The position numbers and the translations under genes were made by a program. A stretch of DNA of 64,000 nt from NCBI RefSeq assembly GCF_002245695.1, contig NZ_NOII01000001.1:310001-374000 (forward strand). Direction: 5' to 3'. Source of the stretch: Fictibacillus aquaticus. Lineage in GTDB: Bacteria; Bacillota; Bacilli; Bacillales; Fictibacillaceae. The notes under the pieces are model-generated. The model worked only from the letters and a program-made list of their open reading frames with translations, made no database searches and was not told the origin of the DNA. Of this stretch, positions 34,293-42,982 are shown in pieces. How positions within the stretch are numbered: the first letter of the stretch is position 1; every line of letters begins with the position of its first letter.

Positions 34293-35477
34293 TTATCCTT
34301 TATTTATCCATTCATGAGCGAGTACGGAGAGTTCTATTTTGTGAAGAGATGAAAAATAAGAATGATAGATGCCCTTCCATAACGGCTCACGAATAAATAA
34401 GCTGTCTTTAAAATCATCCATGCTTTGGTACCAGTCACTCTTTTGAATGCAAGGTCTTTCTCCTTCTGGCCAAACTTGAAGCAGCTGCGGGCTGAATAAA
34501 GGATGTGCGCCTTTTTTTAATTTGAAGAATCCAATTCTTTCTTTTCCGTAAGCTGTGCAATCGTGTTTTTTACTTGAAAATATTTCTCCGCAGAAGTCCT
34601 CTCTTGATCCTGTATGTTCCTTGCTTGACGCAAATTCATAGATGGAAGAGAATTGACAAGGCGAGAAAAGTATTTTGAACAATGCTCCGCCGAACTCCAC
34701 TCGTTCCCTCCATGAGGAAAACCTTTTCGACTGAAGGCCATAAAGGCTCTTTCCTGCTGGAAACAGGATGTGTGTGAGATTCAATGCTTCCTGCCAATAA
34801 AAAGCTTTGGATTGCAGCACGTCGTGATAATAAGGCTGTTTTAACACGCGGTCTTCAATATAACGCTGTTCATTCAATATTAAAAAGAGCGGAAGGATTT
34901 CACGATTTTTGTTTGTGAAAAACATCTTCCAAACGGGCACCATTATTTTGGAAACTCCGAAAAAAGGGAGAAGATGAAACAAGTCCTTCTTCCTTTTTTT
35001 AGACTCCTCATAAACTAGCAATTGAGGAAAGGCATCATGAAATATCATATAATTGCTGTGTTCAAGCAAGAGAAACCATTTTCTTCTTGTTTTTTCATCC
35101 AGAAGCTTTGGAATAAGTTCCCCTTGCAGATCGGTCATGTAATAACCGGCATTGCGGGAAACCATGTGTGCAAGAAAAGACCATTTTATTTCTGTATGCT
35201 GGTGAAAAAACTGAAGATACGCATTTGTTCTTGTTAAGTTATTTAGGTTTAGTGCAAACGTGCGCTCCTTGATTTTTTTATATAGGGTAAAATCTTCGCA
35301 GGACAATAAAGAGACTGGCTGTGTCCTGACAGATGCTGCGAGGGCTGAAATCTGGCTGATAATGTCTGCTGGTACTTTCCACACCGATTGATTCGGCAGC
35401 CGCCTCTGGAGTGCCCCGGCCAAATGCCCAGATGGAATCATTGTCAGTTTGGGCAATGAGCGTTTATGATTACCCAT
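34293..35477 (-). CDS. DUF2515 family protein (YppC-like)
   Basis: 394-residue protein, mostly helical, with the conserved segment N-L-N-N-L-T-R-T-N-A-Y-L-x-F followed by E-I-K-W-S-F-L-A-H-M-V-S-R-N-A-G-Y-Y-M-T-D-L, which is the signature of DUF2515, the family of Bacillus YppC. No signal peptide; the C-terminal half has scattered aromatic-rich segments and an even spread of charges. Function unknown. It lies convergent to the YppG-like gene; in B. subtilis yppC and yppG are also neighbours, which mildly supports both assignments. Confidence 0.8.
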   Translation of the reverse strand: MGNHKRSLPKLTMIPSGHLAGALQRRLPNQSVWKVPADIISQISALAASVRTQPVSLLSCEDFTLYKKIKERTFALNLNNLTRTNAYLQFFHQHTEIKWSFLAHMVSRNAGYYMTDLQGELIPKLLDEKTRRKWFLLLEHSNYMIFHDAFPQLLVYEESKKRKKDLFHLLPFFGVSKIMVPVWKMFFTNKNREILPLFLILNEQRYIEDRVLKQPYYHDVLQSKAFYWQEALNLTHILFPAGKSLYGLQSKRFSSWRERVEFGGALFKILFSPCQFSSIYEFASSKEHTGSREDFCGEIFSSKKHDCTAYGKERIGFFKLKKGAHPLFSPQLLQVWPEGERPCIQKSDWYQSMDDFKDSLFIREPLWKGIYHSYFSSLHKIELSVLAHEWINKG

Positions 35478-35516
35478 CGGTATCCCCTCCAGATACCATT
35501 GTATTCACAGCAAATG

Positions 35517-35542
35517 AAAAACGCCCCGTATAAGAGGCGTTT
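35517..35542 (-). terminator. intrinsic terminator of the dat-DUF502 operon
   Basis: AAAACGCC / GGCGTTTT stem with a 10-nt loop, 26 nt past the DUF502 stop. Confidence 0.75.
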
Positions 35543-35567
35543 TGGCAAAACATTAAAAACATGTAAT

Positions 35568-36173
35568 TTATGATGCATTGTCATTCAAATGCTTTTTTTG
35601 CTGCTTTGTAGAAACACCGCCTGAAAGAAGAAACTTCATCGCTTCTTCAGGCTTGATATCTAAGATTTTAATCCGGTCTTTATGGACTAAAAAAGTGAAG
35701 CCGGCTATCTGAAAGGTTTGCGGTATATATACTGCAACATGGTCATTGAGCTCAGCTCCGAGTTCATCCATGTTTTCGGCAGTGACAAAGCCAATATTTT
35801 TCAGTCCTGTATCAGGATGCTCGATCATCACAACTGTCGAAAAAGACTTTTTCTCACCGATCAGCGAATGAATCGTATCTTTAATCACGCTGTAAACTGT
35901 CTTTACAAAAGGTATTTTCTCAAGCAGCCGATCTGTCAGCTTAATCACTTTCCCGCTTAAATATTGAGAGGAAAGCCAGCCTAGAACGGTAATCAGCAGC
36001 AATGTCGTCAGTATGCCGATGCCCGGAATATAATCGTTTTTCATACGTTCTTTCAGCAGTGTTCCTAAAATGCCATCAAGAAACTGAAAGACTTTTACAA
36101 CGATGTATAGCGCAAGCACAATCGGCAAAGCCGTTAATAGACCGTTGACAAAATATTTTGCTATTGTTTTCAT
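35568..36173 (-). CDS. DUF502 membrane protein
   Basis: 201-residue protein with two N-terminal membrane helices (NGLLTALPIVLALYIVVKV and GILTTLLLITVLGWLSS) and a soluble C-terminal domain. The G-L-L-x-x-L-P-I opening, the I-P-x-V-K-T-V-Y segment and P-D-T-G-x-x-x-I-G-F-V-T are hallmarks of DUF502. Function unknown. It follows the D-amino-acid transaminase by 15 nt and shares its terminator, so it is probably co-expressed; the metabolic link is unclear. Confidence 0.8.
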   Translation of the reverse strand: MKTIAKYFVNGLLTALPIVLALYIVVKVFQFLDGILGTLLKERMKNDYIPGIGILTTLLLITVLGWLSSQYLSGKVIKLTDRLLEKIPFVKTVYSVIKDTIHSLIGEKKSFSTVVMIEHPDTGLKNIGFVTAENMDELGAELNDHVAVYIPQTFQIAGFTFLVHKDRIKILDIKPEEAMKFLLSGGVSTKQQKKHLNDNAS

Positions 36174-36188
36174 TCTTGCACCTTTTTC

Positions 36189-37052
36189 TTATATACTTTC
36201 AATAAATTCGCTTCCGTAAATCTTTTTCTTCAGACCGTTCTGAAGAGACCGTGTAATAGACCCTATCTGATACTCAGCATCAAGTTGGCCGGCTGCCTGT
36301 ATGACAGGTGTCACTTCCATTGTTGTGCTCGAGATGAACACTTCATCTGCAGCCGCAAGATCTTTAACAGTGAACGGCTCTTCCTTTACTTCAATCCCTT
36401 TTTCATGAGCTATTTTTAATATTGCCTGTCTAGTGATCCCGTTTAAAATCAGGTTATTAGCAGGGTGTGTTTGAAGTACGCTGTCTTTTACAATATAAAG
36501 GTTAGAGGAAGAACCTTCTGTGCATGTGCCGTCTCTGTGCAAGATGGCTTCTTGGCAGTTATGATCAGCTGCCTGACGCTTTGCCATTGTGTTGCCGAGA
36601 AGGTTCAGGCTCTTAATGTCGCAGCGCAGCCAGCGGATGTCATCCGTCAAATATACACGAATTCCGTCTTGGTGCAGCTGTTCTGGCGGCTTCATCTCAC
36701 GAGTGAATCCTGTTACGAGACACTTCATGTCACGTTCATAAAGATGATTGCGAGGGGAAGCCCCCCTTGTCATCTGCACGTATACCATTCCATCTCTCAA
36801 GCTGTTTTTTTCTATCAATCCTTCTGTCAGCTCTACAAAACGAGGAGCATCGAACGGGAGCTGCATCTCAAGCTTCGCTGCAGAGCTGATGAATCTCTCG
36901 AAGTGTTCGTTCATCGCAAACGACTTTCCACTGTATACAAACACAACTTCATAAATGCCATCTCCAAAGTTGTAACCGCGGTCTTCCATATCAATGGCTG
37001 CATCTTCTTTCCTGACATACTGGTCATGATACAATACAAATTCTTCACTCAT
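36189..37052 (-). CDS. dat: D-amino-acid transaminase
   Basis: 287-residue PLP enzyme of fold type IV that interconverts D-alanine and D-glutamate, supplying D-amino acids for peptidoglycan. Start ATG 37052 (M-S-E-E-F-V-L-Y) after GAGGTG. The family's G-Y-N-F-G-D-G-I-Y-E-V, R-L/F-I-S-S-A region, the PLP lysine in R-C-D-I-K-S-L-N-L-L-G-N and the E-G-S-S-S-N-L-Y phosphate-binding segment are all present, as is the C-terminal S-T-T-M-E-V-T-P-V. Branched-chain aminotransferase is the alternative, but the R-W-L-R-C-D-I-K-S context favours the D-specific enzyme. Confidence 0.85.
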   Translation of the reverse strand: MSEEFVLYHDQYVRKEDAAIDMEDRGYNFGDGIYEVVFVYSGKSFAMNEHFERFISSAAKLEMQLPFDAPRFVELTEGLIEKNSLRDGMVYVQMTRGASPRNHLYERDMKCLVTGFTREMKPPEQLHQDGIRVYLTDDIRWLRCDIKSLNLLGNTMAKRQAADHNCQEAILHRDGTCTEGSSSNLYIVKDSVLQTHPANNLILNGITRQAILKIAHEKGIEVKEEPFTVKDLAAADEVFISSTTMEVTPVIQAAGQLDAEYQIGSITRSLQNGLKKKIYGSEFIESI

Positions 37053-37107
37053 GGCTGTCACCTCTTTATATGATATGTATGCAATGAAAGCTTTTTTCTA
37101 CTTTATA

Positions 37108-37136
37108 TAAAAAGCGGCTCCTTTGCAAGAGCCGCC
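37108..37136 (-). terminator. intrinsic terminator
   Basis: GCGGCTC / GAGCCGC stem and U-run on the minus strand, just past the stop of the secreted phospholipase-D-like gene. Confidence 0.8.
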
Positions 37137-37148
37137 ATTAATGAAAGG

Positions 37149-39089
37149 TTATTGTACAGTTCCGCCAGCCTGCTGAAAACGAGCTAAAAACTCTTGCTTA
37201 AACTGATTCGTGATCGCTGCATCATGAATCCAAAGTGAGTTTTCATCGTTCACATCATTGCCGTTCGTACTCCAGTTAGTCGAACCGGTAATGACAGTCG
37301 GATCGCTGGACGTATCAGCATCTATAATCATATATTTATGATGGTGCTTCCTGACCTCTTTGTCGCTGTATACAGGAGCTGGATTCTTCCACCTTGTGTT
37401 CGGATTGTTTATGCTTGTCTGAGTAGCAGTCCTGCCGGTCATATCGACCGAAGCTGACCACCACATGTTCCAGTAGGAAGATTCAAACACTCCTTTTAGG
37501 TCAAAGCCGGTCAATGTCCCCTGCATGTCTGCAGGAGAGCCTTCCCATTTCATCTTTAACGCATCAACAAGCTCCTGGTCACTCCAGGCAAAAATGCTGA
37601 AATACGCATTGTTTTGAGCTTCATTCGTTACGGTTTGAACCATTTTAGGGACCGCATTGTCTCCCGGTGAAAAATAGATCTCCACCGTCCTTCCTCCGAT
37701 TGTTAATGTGTGGGGCGTATTATCCGTTTTTCTCGAACCAAAGTTCGATACACCTGGATCTGGCACATTGGTACCGGACCCCCACATCTCTTCAAATTCG
37801 GTTTTGTAGATTGCGGCGAGCTCTGGAGAGTGAACTTCAACAGAATGATTCGTGTTTCCGTCCAGTATTCCGGCTGATCTGTTCTCGTCTGTTCCGTAAA
37901 GTCCTGAAGTAGTAAAGTTCCAGCTGCCGGTAAACACCCATTTCCCGTCGATGATCAAAAACTTGTTATGCATCTGGTCATCCGGAGAATAATAGCTGTT
38001 TGCCGCTTTTAACTCCCCATCTACCATGAAGTGCCCTGTCTGAGATGTGCTGCCGATTGTGACAGTCTTTGAAACGAAATCATTATATCCTTGCACAGGC
38101 AATCCCTGCTCTGAACGTTTAGTATCGTTTTCAACCGCAAACATCGCTGAATCTGAGAAGATCTCCGCATCATCTGATGTATTAAGCTGTCCATCGTTTC
38201 CTCTTATCAGCTTCTCCAGATACATACGCATCAGTTCATATCTTTCGTCATGCTCAGGATCGCTTGGCGGTTTGGCATCCGCCAATATTCTCACTTTAAC
38301 TCCTGAAGCAGCTTTATCCATAAGTGCTTTAACAACGTTCGGCAGGTTGATTTCGTAAGTCGCCATGTCAATGGTCGCTGTGGCAGCATTTATCCGGTTG
38401 ATCAATCTGTTTTCAAGGTTAATATGGTAATTGGCTTCGTTCCCTGGTGATGCATATTGCTCAAGTGCAGATTTATTAAAATAAATATTGATTGCACCCT
38501 CATTATTGTTCACTTGATTCAGCTGTTCAGCCTGTCCATTTGAAGTCATCTCCATGGAACCCGGACTGCCGAATCCCGTGTCATATGCGGTAGAGGATGT
38601 TTTCCAAGCAAATGGATCTGTACCTGCCAAAGTTATATCTTTGCGCACCATTGCCGCTCTGGAAGCTGCATCGCCTGCATGCCATTTGTCAATGGTATCT
38701 ACAGCAGAATTTGAAGTGTTTGTGAGTGTCAGCGATTCCGCTGTATTCGACAAGGCACCTGTATAGATCTGGTCCGCTTTTACGCCTGTAACCGTATTAT
38801 CATCGGTCCTTTCCAGCAAAAAGGTTTTTCCAGCTCCAATCGTACCGCTCAAGTTTATGGATGGTGTGCCGTCTGCTGATGCTAATTTCCAGCCAGTTAA
38901 ATCTACAGGGGCATTTGTTGGATTATAAAGCTCAATCCATTCATCGTTGGCATCTGCCGTTGTTCCCATCCATGCAACTTCTGAGATGACTGGCCCATTC
39001 CCAGCTGCCTGTGCTTCAGGTGCGCTGACGCTGCCTGGTATAAGAACGGCTGCAGTTAAACAAACTGACAAAACATTTTTCCATTTCAT
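37149..39089 (-). CDS. secreted lamin-tail-domain/phospholipase-D-like protein
   Basis: 646-residue exported protein. A signal peptide (~1-28: KWKNVLSVCL.. ending A-P-E-A-Q-A-A) is followed by a lamin-tail domain (~33-165; N-G-P-V-I-S-E-V-A-W-M-G, then N-D-E-W-I-E-L-Y-N-P-T-N and D-L-T-G-W-K-L). The rest is a duplicated phospholipase-D fold with both catalytic HKD-type motifs: H-N-K-F-L-I-I-D-G-K-W-V-F-T-G-S-W-N and H-H-K-Y-M-I-I-D..V-I-T-G-S-T-N-W. Likely an extracellular nuclease or phosphodiesterase/phospholipase; the lamin-tail domain may bind DNA or cell surface. No anchor motif seen. Monocistronic with its own terminator. Confidence 0.9.
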   Translation of the reverse strand: MKWKNVLSVCLTAAVLIPGSVSAPEAQAAGNGPVISEVAWMGTTADANDEWIELYNPTNAPVDLTGWKLASADGTPSINLSGTIGAGKTFLLERTDDNTVTGVKADQIYTGALSNTAESLTLTNTSNSAVDTIDKWHAGDAASRAAMVRKDITLAGTDPFAWKTSSTAYDTGFGSPGSMEMTSNGQAEQLNQVNNNEGAINIYFNKSALEQYASPGNEANYHINLENRLINRINAATATIDMATYEINLPNVVKALMDKAASGVKVRILADAKPPSDPEHDERYELMRMYLEKLIRGNDGQLNTSDDAEIFSDSAMFAVENDTKRSEQGLPVQGYNDFVSKTVTIGSTSQTGHFMVDGELKAANSYYSPDDQMHNKFLIIDGKWVFTGSWNFTTSGLYGTDENRSAGILDGNTNHSVEVHSPELAAIYKTEFEEMWGSGTNVPDPGVSNFGSRKTDNTPHTLTIGGRTVEIYFSPGDNAVPKMVQTVTNEAQNNAYFSIFAWSDQELVDALKMKWEGSPADMQGTLTGFDLKGVFESSYWNMWWSASVDMTGRTATQTSINNPNTRWKNPAPVYSDKEVRKHHHKYMIIDADTSSDPTVITGSTNWSTNGNDVNDENSLWIHDAAITNQFKQEFLARFQQAGGTVQ

Positions 39090-39302
39090 GTGTTATGCTC
39101 CTTTTTCTTGCTAGGTTGGTAATTCCTCAAAAATCATAGCACAGAGCAAGAAAGCAAACGGTGTTAAATTGGATTTGTAAACAAAGTTAGGACTATGTAG
39201 CTGTAATCTGATGTCAGACGACCGAGTAAAAGGTTTTATTGCAAAAGTGATGTAAATTTTTTTAGAACTTTTGCTCTAATGACATTCTCCTATAATGAGC
39301 TT

Positions 39303-39338
39303 TAAAAAACGGCATGCCCCTTAAAGGCATGCCGTTTA
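39303..39338 (-). terminator. intrinsic terminator
   Basis: 12-bp perfect stem AAACGGCATGCC / GGCATGCCGTTT with a 7-nt loop and U-run, just past the stop of the 84-residue membrane protein gene. Confidence 0.85.
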
Positions 39339-39341
39339 ATG

Positions 39342-39596
39342 TTAATTTAACTTTTTCACTTTCGTAACTTTATCGTTTGGGACAGTGACCAGATAAACCT
39401 TTTCATTTACCTTTACCTGAAAAGTGTCGTCATATTGTTCTTTCAGCTTTTCGTCGATCTCATATTCACCTTTGAAATATTCGCCGATCGCATTAATTTT
39501 TTCTTTTCGAACGTTTTCTCTATTAATGGTTTCATATACAAAGTACACAAGGAAAAGAGTTCCTAATGTGATGATTATTTTTGCCGTCCTGCTCAA
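39342..39596 (-). CDS. small single-helix membrane protein, unknown
   Basis: 84-residue protein with one N-terminal hydrophobic helix (KIIITLGTLFLVYFVYETI, residues ~6-24) and a charged soluble tail ending in a short beta-like region (FQVKVNEKVYLVTVPNDKVTKV). No lipobox cysteine, so a membrane anchor rather than a lipoprotein. The family is not recognised. It sits 40 nt downstream of nadE on the same strand and ends in a terminator, so it may be the last gene of that transcript. Confidence 0.6.
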   Translation of the reverse strand: MSRTAKIIITLGTLFLVYFVYETINRENVRKEKINAIGEYFKGEYEIDEKLKEQYDDTFQVKVNEKVYLVTVPNDKVTKVKKLN

Positions 39597-39636
39597 CTCA
39601 ACACTTCCCCAATTCTTTATTCTATTTCTCCTGTTC

Positions 39637-40455
39637 TTATTTCCACCAATTATCCAGGATGCTTGGCGGCAGCTGGCGTTTATGCTCTGTTATTGCATAA
39701 CGCTGCTCGATCTTTTCGCGCGCTTCATTGGATACTTCCCTGCCTTCAAGAAAGTCATCGATTTCTTCATACGTGACTCCGAGCGCCGTTTCATCTGGCA
39801 GAAGGGGCTTATCATCCTCAAGGTCGGCAGTCGGCACCTTCAAATACAAGCGTTCTTCTGCACCGAGTTCCTTCAATAATTCACGGCCTTGTCTCTTGTT
39901 CAATCCGAACAAAGGCACGATGTCGCATGCCCCGTCACCGTGTTTCGTAAAAAAGCCAGTAACTGCTTCAGCAGCATGGTCAGTTCCGATAACAAGACAT
40001 GAAAAAGCTGCGCCGATGTCATATTGCACCTTCATTCTTTCACGAGCCTTCACGTTCCCTCTCTGAAAGTCAGTCAAGGATTTCCCGGTTGCTTCTGTAA
40101 AACTTTGAACAGAAGCATCTACTGCAGGCTTGATGTTTACTGTAAATGTTTGGTCGGGTTTGATGAACGCAAGAGCACGCTGTGCATCTTCTTCATCCTT
40201 TTGTGTGCCGTAAGGAAGGCGCACAGCATAAAATTGAAAGTCTGAACCGTGCTCTTTACGAAGTTCTTCAGCTGCCAACTGTGCCAGCCTGCCGGCTAGA
40301 GTTGAATCCTGTCCTCCGCTAATACCGAGGACGAAGCCTTTAGCTCCCGCCTTTTTTACATAATTTTTAAGAAACTCAATCCGGCTTCTGATTTCTTGTT
40401 TTGGATCGATCTCTCGCTTCACGCCCAAGTCTTGAATGATTTGCTTTTGCGCACT
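39637..40455 (-). CDS. nadE: NH3-dependent NAD+ synthetase
   Basis: 272-residue enzyme, the same length as B. subtilis NadE; amidates nicotinic acid adenine dinucleotide to NAD+ using ammonia. The ATP-pyrophosphatase P-loop [10 protein letters not shown] is near residue 46; other family motifs are [25 protein letters not shown] and [12 protein letters not shown]. Start ATG 40455 (M-S-A-Q-K) has AAAGGCGG upstream; the upstream ATGs lack one. No glutaminase domain, so ammonia-dependent. Cytoplasmic. Confidence 0.95.
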   Translation of the reverse strand, partial: SAQKQIIQDLGVKREIDPKQEIRSRIEFLKNYVKKAGAKGFVLGISGGQDSTLAGRLAQLAAEELRKEHGSDFQFYAVRLPYGTQKDEEDAQRALAFIKPDQTFTVNIKPAVDASVQSFTEATGKSLTDFQRGNVKARERMKVQYDIGAAFSCLVIGTDHAAEAVTGFFTKHGDGACDIVPLFGLNKRQGRELLKELGAEERLYLKVPTADLEDDKPLLPDETALGVTYEEIDDFLEGREVSNEAREKIEQRYAITEHKRQLPPSILDNWWK

Positions 40456-40576
40456 CATGATATTACCGCCTTTCATAGTATGGTTTTGTTTTAACAAGCC
40501 TTTATCATTGCTGCCAATAATCTATGTAAGGATTCATTACACACAGTCAAAAGTGTACTAAATAGACGGGATATAA

Positions 40577-40945
40577 TCAAGAAAGCTTATAATCTTTTCT
40601 AAGCTCGTTCAGACAGATAATGGATTTGTCCGCAAAGTCTGTTTTCTCGGCTTCAAGCTGTACGTATAACTGTTGCATTGCTTTTTCAAGTGATGTTCGG
40701 TAATCTGGCAGCTCACCTTCATATGGACTGACAGTATGTTCAGGAACCCAAGTACGCTCTCCATAACTCAGCGCCTTTCTTTCCTGAAAGAAAGGGACAT
40801 CAGCTTGCTTAGGGTGATGAAGATCCCCCTGCATCGGATGTTTAATGACAGCAAGTACTTTGATTAAAGCCCGTCCGTTCTTAACCTCTTCTTTTTCACC
40901 AATATATGCACCCGTCTTATATTGGGCTTTCACGATCGGCTTCAT
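40577..40945 (-). CDS. kapB: KapB, kinase-associated protein B
   Basis: 122-residue protein matching the KapB family: K-T-G-A-Y-I-G-E near the start, the block V-L-A-V-I-K-H-P-M-Q-G-D-L-H-H-P-K-Q-A-D-V-P-F-F, and a helical C-terminus ending L-R-K-D-Y-K-L. In B. subtilis KapB is needed for activity of the sensor kinase KinB in the phosphorelay that starts sporulation. The lipoprotein cysteine named in older annotations is absent here; the protein looks soluble. Its ATG overlaps the last base of the upstream gene's stop codon (40945), so they are translationally coupled. Confidence 0.85.
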   Translation of the reverse strand: MKPIVKAQYKTGAYIGEKEEVKNGRALIKVLAVIKHPMQGDLHHPKQADVPFFQERKALSYGERTWVPEHTVSPYEGELPDYRTSLEKAMQQLYVQLEAEKTDFADKSIICLNELRKDYKLS

Positions 40946-41247
40946 TACTTACCAGCCTTTCTGCTTGCTTCAGAAACAGCAAAAGCAAGCTCTTCATTTC
41001 CGAAAAGCGATAACACAGCTGCAGCGGTGCTCGCTTCGATCATCTCTGCTTCTTCTTTTGGCACCGTCTGTTCGAGCATGTGCAGTACATAATCATTTCC
41101 TGTCTGATCAGGATATACTGACAAATATAATGCTTTGGGGTCTAGATCATTATTGACACACCACTGCGCGAACACGAGGATCATCATCCCTTCGTCTTTC
41201 TTATAATTCTCGATGATCTGTTCAGTCATGTTTTCCTTCATATCCAT
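40945..41247 (-). CDS. hypothetical protein coupled to kapB
   Basis: About 100 residues, acidic, helical: M-T-E-Q-I-I-E-N-Y-K-K-D-E-G-M-M-I-L-V-F-A-Q-W-C-V-N-N-D-L-D-P and further helices with many alanines and glutamates (KEEAEMIEASTAAAVLSLFGNEELAFAVSEA). No membrane segment or known motif. Start placed at the second ATG (41247), 7 nt after GAGGTG; the first is too close. Its stop codon shares a base with the kapB start (ATGA-type overlap), so it is co-translated with a sporulation-kinase helper. Function unknown. Confidence 0.7.
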   Translation of the reverse strand: MDMKENMTEQIIENYKKDEGMMILVFAQWCVNNDLDPKALYLSVYPDQTGNDYVLHMLEQTVPKEEAEMIEASTAAAVLSLFGNEELAFAVSEASRKAGK

Positions 41248-41315
41248 ATCCATTCACCTCTCCATCCTCAGTTTAACATGAGAGGGAAAATGAAGGGGTA
41301 TAATTAATTAAATAG

Positions 41316-41341
41316 AAAAAAACCAGCATATGCTGGTTTTT
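41316..41341 (-). terminator. intrinsic terminator of trhO
   Basis: AAACCAGCA / TGCTGGTTT near-perfect palindrome with U-run on the minus strand, at the trhO stop. Confidence 0.8.
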
Positions 41342-42263
41342 ATGATTGAGTGCTTTTCAGTTCTTCTTGAAATCTGTTTCTTGGATGTTCGCGGCACTCG
41401 TCTGTGCATGAGCGTTTAACTTTCGGCTCACATTCCTCGCAGCACACGTGCTGACGATTGCATTCAGGATTCGCGCAATTTACATAACGGTCTTCTGTTT
41501 TGCCGCAATAATAGCATTTAGCTATTATTACGTCTTCTTCTGTCCTGTTGACAGGAACAGAGATGCGCTCATCAAACACATAACATTTTCCATCCCAGAG
41601 ACGTCCTTGCACATCTTCATCCTTGCCGTACGTTACGATTCCGCCTTCAAGCTGAGAAACATCTGTAAAACCTTCCTTGAGCAGGAAACCTGAGAATTTT
41701 TCACAGCGTATACCGCCTGTGCAGTACGTTAAGATCTTTTTGTCTTTATGATCAGCCAGGTTTTCTCGCACCCATTTTGGAAAATCTCTAGATGCAGTAA
41801 CTTCAGGACGGATCGCTCCTCTGAAATGGCCGATATCGTATTCATAATAGTTACGTCCATCGATCACGATAACATCTTCCTGCTGAAGCGCTTCGTAAAA
41901 TTCTTTCGGCTTCAAACGTTTGCCTGTCGTAACGTTCGGGTCTACATCATCTTCCAGACGCCATGTTACGAGCTCTTTTTTGTGGCGGACAAACATCTTT
42001 TTGAAAGCATGCTCTTCCACTTCATCGATTTTATATACCATGTCAGCAAAACGGGAATCACTCTTCATATGGTCCATATAAGCTTCCGTTTGTTCGAAAG
42101 TTCCTGAAACCGTTCCGTTTATTCCTTCGCCTGCTACAATAATTCTTCCTTTTAATCCAAGTTCTTTACAGAATTTCAAGTGTTCGTCCTTGAATGATTC
42201 AGCATCTTCAATCGGTACATACTTGTAATAAAGAAGAACTCGATAAGGCATTTTTTCTGTCAT
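41340..42263 (-). CDS. trhO: rhodanese-type tRNA uridine(34) hydroxylase
   Basis: 307-residue protein of the TrhO (YbfQ/YceA) family, which makes 5-hydroxyuridine at tRNA wobble position 34, the first step toward mo5U/cmo5U. An N-terminal ferredoxin-like domain ([12 protein letters not shown]) precedes the rhodanese domain (~120-215) with active loop C-T-G-G-I-R-C-E-K holding the catalytic Cys. The tail has C-x2-C/C-x4-C clusters ([29 protein letters not shown]), probably a zinc site. Start at ATG 42263 (M-T-E-K-M-P-Y). A lone tRNA gene lies 100 nt upstream on the same strand. Confidence 0.9.
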   Translation of the reverse strand: MTEKMPYRVLLYYKYVPIEDAESFKDEHLKFCKELGLKGRIIVAGEGINGTVSGTFEQTEAYMDHMKSDSRFADMVYKIDEVEEHAFKKMFVRHKKELVTWRLEDDVDPNVTTGKRLKPKEFYEALQQEDVIVIDGRNYYEYDIGHFRGAIRPEVTASRDFPKWVRENLADHKDKKILTYCTGGIRCEKFSGFLLKEGFTDVSQLEGGIVTYGKDEDVQGRLWDGKCYVFDERISVPVNRTEEDVIIAKCYYCGKTEDRYVNCANPECNRQHVCCEECEPKVKRSCTDECREHPRNRFQEELKSTQS

Positions 42264-42302
42264 CTTAATCACCAACCTGCAACGTTAGTATTTTTTTACA
42301 AA

Positions 42303-42329
42303 TAAAAAACCACCGGAATTTCCCGTGGC
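42303..42329 (-). terminator. intrinsic terminator of the tRNA-Arg gene
   Basis: CCACGGG / CCGGTGG stem, 5-nt loop, run of 7 U on the minus strand, 34 nt past the tRNA 3' end. Confidence 0.75.
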
Positions 42330-42362
42330 CTATGCCTCATGAATCGGCAATACATTATTTTT

Positions 42363-42437
42363 TGGCGCGCCCACCAGGATTCGAACCCAGAATACGAGAG
42401 CCGAAATCTCGTGTGATATCCATTTCACTATAGGCGC
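42363..42437 (-). tRNA. tRNA-Arg (anticodon UCG)
   Basis: 75-nt minus-strand cloverleaf. Acceptor GCGCCTA pairs with TGGGCGC, discriminator G and encoded CCA (42363-42365). D stem GTGA/TCAC with loop AATGGATA; anticodon stem CGAGA/TCTCG with 7-nt loop TTTCGGC, giving anticodon TCG (reads CGA, Arg); 4-nt variable loop; TPsiC arm with loop TTCGAAT. Arginine identity C35 and A20 are present. It is a single-gene transcript with a terminator; no integrase lies nearby. Confidence 0.95.
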
Positions 42438-42507
42438 TTGCTGCCGTCACGAGTAATATCATATCTAATATTTGCCGTTTTAGCAAGTGTTTTTCAAAAA
42501 ACTTTTA

Positions 42508-42885
42508 TTAATTGATCAGGCTGACACATTCTTCCGTTTCTTTGCTGTTTTCAAGATATGACATGACTGTCGGCTCATCAGGCGTCCATCTGAAAAACCC
42601 TTCTTTTCCATTAAAGATAGCCGGAAACCGGATAACTGCCGCTTCTAGATCTTCAAACAATACGCCAAAAGACAGGATATTGTGTATGCAGTGTTCAGCT
42701 TGCATTTCCATTACGCGAAAATGTTCTTCCCAGTATTCAGCATCATCTTCGGTTAAATAAAGCTGCATACCTTGAAACTCCTCGTAATCTTTTTCGAAGA
42801 GATATTGAATGTTCTCTAATGTTTCCAGTTCCCTCGAAATAACTGGCAGAAGCTGGTTTGCTTCTTCAAGAGTAAATACTTTCAT
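42508..42885 (-). CDS. DUF2203 family protein
   Basis: 125-residue soluble helical protein. The opening V-F-T-L-E-E-A-N-Q-L-L-P-V-I and the later I-L-S-F-G-V-L-F-E-D-L-E-A-A-V-I-R-F-P-A-I-F-N-G-K-E-G-F-F-R-W-T-P-D-E-P match DUF2203, widespread in Firmicutes and actinobacteria. Function unknown. A weak ribosome binding site (GGGG..) precedes the ATG at 42885. It follows the hypothetical gene at 42982-43263, separated by its terminator. Confidence 0.75.
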   Translation of the reverse strand: MKVFTLEEANQLLPVISRELETLENIQYLFEKDYEEFQGMQLYLTEDDAEYWEEHFRVMEMQAEHCIHNILSFGVLFEDLEAAVIRFPAIFNGKEGFFRWTPDEPTVMSYLENSKETEECVSLIN

Positions 42886-42953
42886 TCAGCTAACAAACCC
42901 CCGTAATCTATAGCACTTTCATTATTATACCAAGCAGTTTCCATCTTAGCACG

Positions 42954-42982
42954 AAAAAACCCTTTGGAATGCTCCAAAAGGT
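42954..42982 (-). terminator. intrinsic terminator
   Basis: ACCTTTTGGA / TCCAAAGGGT stem with U6 on the minus strand, starting at the stop of the 42982-43263 gene. Confidence 0.75.

Noticed and set aside
42363-42437. tRNA-Arg as an att site of an integrated element
   Set aside because: No integrase, no repeated 3' tRNA fragment and only housekeeping-type neighbours in the window.
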